Positions 14,473 through 17,654 of a stretch of DNA of 17,654 nucleotides are shown here, one piece after another. The stretch's first letter is position 1, and each line of letters begins with the position of its first letter. Both the position numbers and the translations under genes were made by a program. The notes beneath the pieces were generated by a model. That model did no database searches, was not told the DNA's origin, and saw nothing but the letters and a program-made list of their open reading frames with translations. Source of the DNA: Candidatus Bathyarchaeota archaeon. Its GTDB lineage: Archaea > Thermoproteota > Bathyarchaeia > Bathyarchaeales > Bathycorpusculaceae. Where the stretch lies: the NCBI GenBank assembly GCA_018396615.1, contig JAGTQT010000022.1, forward strand, positions 3,605-21,258, given 5' to 3'.

Positions 14473-14790
14473 TTGGTTTACTGTGTTAAGTGTGGGACTC
14501 AGAATCCAGATGACGCTCACGTCTGTTCAAAGTGCGGCGCCAAATTGTACACAACTGGAGAGAGCGTTCACTATAGAAGGATTGAGGACGAGTGCTTCGG
14601 TATCCCCAGAGGCGGAACAGTTTTTGGTCTTGCCATAGGAATAATCATCTTACTGGCGGGGCTCTTCTGGTTTCTGCGCCAAGCGTTTCCCGACTCGATC
14701 TTTCAGCATCTGGACGCGTTTCCCGTCGCAGTAATGATCTTCGGCATTCTGATAGTTATCGGAGCATTGTACGCGCTACGCCGTCGCTAG
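14473..14790 (+). CDS. Zinc-ribbon membrane protein
   Basis: This 105-aa protein has an N-terminal zinc ribbon, YCVKCGTQNPDDAHVCSKCG (3-22), with cysteines 4, 7, 18 and 21 as ligands. A short linker and two membrane helices (about 49-69 and 83-102) follow, with a basic end (ALRRR). This layout is common among small archaeal and bacterial proteins of unknown role; the ribbon would sit in the cytoplasm and probably mediates protein contacts. The start is TTG 14473, supported by GTGATC. Its stop TAG (14788-14790) overlaps the stop of the convergent membrane-protein gene within the tetranucleotide CTAG. Confidence 0.8.
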   Translation: MVYCVKCGTQNPDDAHVCSKCGAKLYTTGESVHYRRIEDECFGIPRGGTVFGLAIGIIILLAGLFWFLRQAFPDSIFQHLDAFPVAVMIFGILIVIGALYALRRR

Positions 14791-15497
14791 CAAGATCGAA
14801 TACTGCAAGCACGTTTACATATCCTGCATGTTCTGGCATGATCCCATCTTGACAGAAGTATTCTAGTCCATATCCAAAAAATGATTAGTGCGGTTAGGTA
14901 AAGGTCGACAAAAACGTTTTGAGCAACCGCATCCGTTCCTGCAAGGATTAAGAATGCACCGAAAGGGAAAAGCACGTTCAGCACCATTCGCATTTTTCCT
15001 TTAAATAGCAGCTGAGCGAAACCTAGAGCAATGAACATTGCTCCCGTCAATACTGCTGGAAAAGAAAAATAAACGATTCCAGCTGCCCAATCTGTGAAAA
15101 AGTATAAAACCCCACCTGTTAGGGCAACTAGTGCTCCTAGAAACAAGCCGGCACATGCTGCACAGTAGATTCGCCCAAAAAAGTTGGCTACGTGGGAAGA
15201 AAATTCTCCACAGTTAACGTGATGCCCGATTACGGAGAGACCTTGATGCAGCGAAGTGTGGATGTTGGTTTTGTCTACTTTGCTGTGAAAGGCAAGAACG
15301 CTGGAACATCTTTTAGGTCGAACTGCCGCCAAGAGCCCAAGTAGGCATATTAGCAGAAAAATCGATCCCACGACAGGCTTTCTAAGCGTTTGTGCCGTGG
15401 CTGAATGCGGAACAAGCGCAAACATGATCGCCGTAAATATGCCGAATAAGGAAACAAGAACCGAGAAGAAAAGCACAAGTTTTGATATCTTCAACAT
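14787..15497 (-). CDS. Polytopic membrane protein with His/Cys cluster and Cys-rich tail (DUF2085-like pattern)
   Basis: This 236-aa protein has about six membrane helices (roughly 7-29, 43-60, 111-134, 140-163, 174-190, 196-215). Between helices 2 and 3 lies HHVNCGEFSSH (92-102) followed by GRIYCAACAGLFLGAL (108-123). This recalls the CH...CARCTG.Y.G pattern of DUF2085 membrane proteins, and His92, His93, Cys96, His102, Cys112 and Cys115 could bind a metal; that is inference. The tail ends in cysteines 224, 227, 231 and 236 (C-x2-C-x3-C-x4-C). The ATG immediately follows the stop of the radical SAM gene (TAAATG), so the two are almost certainly co-translated. No assigned function. Confidence 0.75.
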   Translation of the reverse strand: MLKISKLVLFFSVLVSLFGIFTAIMFALVPHSATAQTLRKPVVGSIFLLICLLGLLAAVRPKRCSSVLAFHSKVDKTNIHTSLHQGLSVIGHHVNCGEFSSHVANFFGRIYCAACAGLFLGALVALTGGVLYFFTDWAAGIVYFSFPAVLTGAMFIALGFAQLLFKGKMRMVLNVLFPFGAFLILAGTDAVAQNVFVDLYLTALIIFWIWTRILLSRWDHARTCRICKRACSIRSC

Positions 15498-16940
15498 TTA
15501 TGGCGCCCTAAGAAGGTTTCTCATCTCTCGCATTACGCTACTGCCTAACATGTGCCAATAAGTTCGGCGTCTAAGCGCATTGCCAGAGAAAAGTCCGCGA
15601 AATCTTCGGCTCCAAGATCCATAGAAGCTTCTGTAGCATTCGTAAAGCTCTTCTTGTACTTCGGCTCTCGACAGCGTTTCAGTCGGCATTATGGCATGAA
15701 CCATGTCGTAGTGAGACCAGTTAAAATCCTCAATCCACCCATTTTTCCTAGCTTCTTCGAAGACTTCGTTGCCTGGAAACGGCGTGAGAATAGCAAATAT
15801 GGAAAGATCTGGATCCAGTTCATTGGCAAATTCTCGAAGTCTTGCAATGGACTGCGCGGTGTCTTTTCTGTTGCCTATTATAAACATGGCGTGCGCAAAA
15901 ATGCCATTCTCCTTTAACAGCTTAACCGCTTCTTTTGCGTCGTTCGGGGTTATTCCCTTTTTAAAGTTTTTAAGTGTTGAAGGCTCGGAGCTTTCAACTC
16001 CAAGCAGTACCCAGTTTAATCCAGATTTCCGCAACTTCGGTAGGGCGTCTTTATGTCTGACAATGTCGTCGCATCTTGCCTGCACAAACCATGTTACATC
16101 CGACGGTAGCTTACGCTTGATGATTTCGTCTGCTATCTCTTCTGCTCTGGTGCCTGCGCCAAGGTTGTCGTCTGTTAGCCAGACAAATTTGCTTCCATAA
16201 TTAGTGCAGCAAAACTCGATTTCGCTTGCAATGCGCTGAGGAGATTTGACTCTCCATCTTTTTCCCCAATGAAGCCACTGCGTACAGAACGTGCAGGAGT
16301 GGGGGCATCCGCGCGAACCTTCTATTAACGCGTATGGCGCATCCTTGCCTGCCATAGCTGAAAAATGATACTTTCTAACCCAGTCTTTGACGAGATGGTA
16401 GCCTGGAAAGGGAAGATCTTCTAGGTTTTCTATTAACTGTCTTGGCGGGTTATGGACGATTTCTGCTTTGTTTCTGAATGAGATGCCTTCAATGTTGGGT
16501 AAGGCTGATTTTTTCAGATTTCTAGCAAGTTCCGCAAAAGTTTGTTCTCCTTCGCCTCGAACAATCACGTCTATTTCCGGAAAGGCTTCCAAACTTTCTT
16601 GAGTGGTTGCAGTGAAATGTTGTCCGCCAGTGACTGTTAATATGTTAGAGTTCACTTTTTTGGCTGTTTCCAGAGCTCTCGCAACCACGTAAGTGTTACA
16701 GGTTGCAACTGAGCTTGAAGCCACGATGTCGGGGTTGAACGCTTCTATGTGCTTGGGCAAGTAGGACCAGTCGATGTTCTGGGCGTTGCAGTCTAAAATC
16801 TTGATTTCCACGTCCTTTACTTTTTTCTCTAAGTAAGCTCCAAGCTGAATGATGCCGGAGGGCGGAGGAAGATATTCGCCCATGACAAACCATTCTTCTT
16901 TAGGAGGTTCGATTAAAAGCACTTTCAACGGTTTTTTCAC
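15498..16940 (-). CDS. B12-binding-domain radical SAM protein (BchE-like, class B architecture)
   Basis: This 480-aa cytosolic protein has an N-terminal cobalamin-binding-type Rossmann domain (about 5-140: KVLLIEPP, PPPSGIIQLGAYLEKK, NPDIVASSSVAT, TVTGGQHFTA, VIVRGEGEQTFAEL) and a radical SAM domain with the 4Fe-4S motif GCPHSCTFC (Cys212, Cys216, Cys219). Further marks are FVWLTDDNLGAG, a GVESSEPSTLKNFKKG strand and MFIIGNRKDT. It lacks a clear DxHxxG cobalamin motif, as do many members. Relatives methylate or cyclise unreactive carbons in cofactors, lipids and natural products; a BchE-type label need not imply chlorophyll. The start is GTG 16940: a TATA-like box about 27 bases upstream fits a leaderless message, and the nearby ATG at 16944 is out of frame. 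Zero-gap coupling to the downstream membrane protein suggests a membrane-associated substrate. Confidence 0.92.
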   Translation of the reverse strand: MKKPLKVLLIEPPKEEWFVMGEYLPPPSGIIQLGAYLEKKVKDVEIKILDCNAQNIDWSYLPKHIEAFNPDIVASSSVATCNTYVVARALETAKKVNSNILTVTGGQHFTATTQESLEAFPEIDVIVRGEGEQTFAELARNLKKSALPNIEGISFRNKAEIVHNPPRQLIENLEDLPFPGYHLVKDWVRKYHFSAMAGKDAPYALIEGSRGCPHSCTFCTQWLHWGKRWRVKSPQRIASEIEFCCTNYGSKFVWLTDDNLGAGTRAEEIADEIIKRKLPSDVTWFVQARCDDIVRHKDALPKLRKSGLNWVLLGVESSEPSTLKNFKKGITPNDAKEAVKLLKENGIFAHAMFIIGNRKDTAQSIARLREFANELDPDLSIFAILTPFPGNEVFEEARKNGWIEDFNWSHYDMVHAIMPTETLSRAEVQEELYECYRSFYGSWSRRFRGLFSGNALRRRTYWHMLGSSVMREMRNLLRAP

Positions 16941-16962
16941 TCATGGAAATGTGGTCAGTTTA

Positions 16963-16971
16963 GCTTTTAAG
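16963..16971 (-). promoter_or_regulatory. TATA box of the radical SAM operon (leaderless)
   Basis: The minus strand reads CTTAAAAGC, centred about 27 bases before GTG 16940. Archaeal transcription starts about 25 bases after the TATA centre, so the mRNA should begin at or next to the start codon; no Shine-Dalgarno is visible. Confidence 0.5.
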
Positions 16972-16990
16972 CGTGTTTGTTTTGGCAATG

Positions 16991-17026
16991 CTTTAAATAC
17001 CAAGTCTTCTTAACCGTTTCTAGGTG
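16991..17026 (+). promoter_or_regulatory. TATA box and Shine-Dalgarno of the last gene
   Basis: CTTTAAATAC (16991-17000) is a strong archaeal TATA box predicting a start near 17020. AGGTG (17022-17026) is six bases before GTG 17033 and favours that start over the in-frame GTG at 17024. Confidence 0.55.
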
Positions 17027-17032
17027 TGCTTT

Positions 17033-17512
17033 GTGTCTTCCGTGGAGAAGAGTTGGCGGCATTGGACTAGAACAAGCGACTGGATCGGGCTTGTTTCTTT
17101 CGGCTTTTTCCTCATTGCTTTAGCTGTGGTCTGGATTATTACGCCCAACTTTTCAGGCGAGATCGTCGACTTTGTAAATGATTTCCATCCTGCCAATGTA
17201 AGTGAGAACATTGTGTTTTACGCACCTCAAAGCCCTCATCCCATCTTGTACACGGCGTTGATGGAGTTATGCATAATCGGCGGCATATTCCAGATAGTTA
17301 TCCTAATGTTCCGAATAGCTTATCATGAGCCAGTTCGGAAAAAGGCGGATTCAATTTCCAGCATCGGCTTCTCTTTTAGCATGGCATTCTTCTTCAATTG
17401 GGCAGCGAGTGTGATAAGTGCGAGCGTAGGCTGGTTTGGTCTTCTTGCTGGTCTTATATTCTCGATAGGTTTGTCTATGGTTCTAAGCAGCGTTGTCAAA
17501 CTTCTTAGATAA
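17033..17512 (+). CDS. Hypothetical four-helix membrane protein
   Basis: This is a 159-aa protein I do not recognise. After a short basic, tryptophan-containing N terminus (EKSWRHWTRTSDW) come four likely membrane helices (about 17-37, 71-95, 109-131, 133-156). The loop between helices 1 and 2 (38-70) is long, holds NVS as a possible glycosylation site, and probably faces outward. The linker between helices 2 and 3 (REPVRKK-like, about 97-106) is basic and probably cytoplasmic. No catalytic motif is visible. It has its own strong promoter, divergent from the radical SAM operon. The frame is ordinary and open, so a real gene is likely. Confidence 0.7.
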   Translation: MSSVEKSWRHWTRTSDWIGLVSFGFFLIALAVVWIITPNFSGEIVDFVNDFHPANVSENIVFYAPQSPHPILYTALMELCIIGGIFQIVILMFRIAYHEPVRKKADSISSIGFSFSMAFFFNWAASVISASVGWFGLLAGLIFSIGLSMVLSSVVKLLR

Positions 17513-17531
17513 GCGGCGAGTTCTGTAAATG

Positions 17532-17540
17532 TATTTTTTG
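17532..17540 (+). terminator. Oligo-T terminator after the last gene
   Basis: TATTTTTTG lies about 20 bases after the stop at 17512. The remaining bases to the window end (to 17654) are AT-rich and I see no gene in them. Confidence 0.45.
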
Positions 17541-17654
17541 GATTTAGCATTTAATGTTAAAGTAATAAATTGACTTGCATTGCACAAATTATCTAGGAAA
17601 AAGTTTGGTTCTGTTTTGTGTTGGAATAAAAGAGAAGCCGATGCTGGAAATTGG

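Noticed and set aside
15498..16940. Chlorophyll biosynthesis (BchE) role
   Set aside because: Only the general B12-binding/radical SAM architecture matches; no tetrapyrrole genes are nearby.
1..17654. Mobile element, phage, CRISPR array or tRNA/rRNA genes
   Set aside because: I found no transposase or integrase motifs, no regularly spaced repeats, no terminal inverted repeats and no tRNA-like cloverleaf; the window reads as ordinary chromosome.

Overview
This window looks like a piece of a TACK-group archaeal chromosome, most likely Candidatus Bathyarchaeia-like; the lineage is an inference. Supporting signs are archaea-typical families (DUF373 membrane protein, archaeal-type cis-prenyltransferase, a YchF/OBG-like GTPase with a GTP-type G4 motif, a NosD-like parallel beta-helix surface protein opening with an IYIRSDGSVEGT-type motif), TATA-like boxes (CTTTAAATA, TATAAAAG) in place of bacterial -35/-10 promoters, Shine-Dalgarno elements of the GGTGAT/AGGTG type, and many TTG/GTG starts. 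Genes are tightly packed; no intergenic stretch exceeds about 155 bases. I see no tRNA, rRNA, CRISPR array, transposase or phage gene.

Layout. (1) 1-298, minus: 5' part of a SAM-dependent methyltransferase. (2) 453-1892, minus: secreted, C-terminally anchored beta-helix protein. (3) 2042-4798, plus: three overlapping genes for a DUF373 membrane protein, an MTAP/PNP-family phosphorylase whose purine-binding residue suggests 6-oxopurine specificity, and UppS. (4) 4801-6024 and 6085-7431, minus: an OBG/YchF-like GTPase and a surface-anchored transglutaminase-like protein. (5) 7523-10585, plus: a compact operon for E1-alpha, E1-beta and lipoyl E2 of a 2-oxoacid or acetoin dehydrogenase complex, without E3. 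(6) 10668-12729, plus: two overlapping, paralogous zinc-dependent medium-chain dehydrogenases. (7) 12797-13888, plus: a secreted cohesin-like/CARDB/dockerin protein. (8) 14006-14790, plus: a small PUA/EVE-like protein and a zinc-ribbon membrane protein. (9) 14787-16940, minus: a B12-binding radical SAM enzyme directly followed by a polytopic membrane protein rich in Cys and His. (10) 17033-17512, plus: a small membrane protein.

How the genes may work together. Regions 5 and 6 are the metabolic core: the dehydrogenases could oxidise an alcohol, diol or polyol to a keto compound, and the TPP/lipoate complex could cleave a keto compound to acetyl-CoA or acyl-CoA. That link is inferred from position only. 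The secreted proteins (beta-helix, transglutaminase-like, cohesin/dockerin) suggest an elaborate cell surface. The radical SAM/membrane-protein pair is the least explained part and the best candidate for undescribed chemistry. Where I moved a start from the longest open frame, the reason is a Shine-Dalgarno match, TATA spacing or signal-peptide shape.
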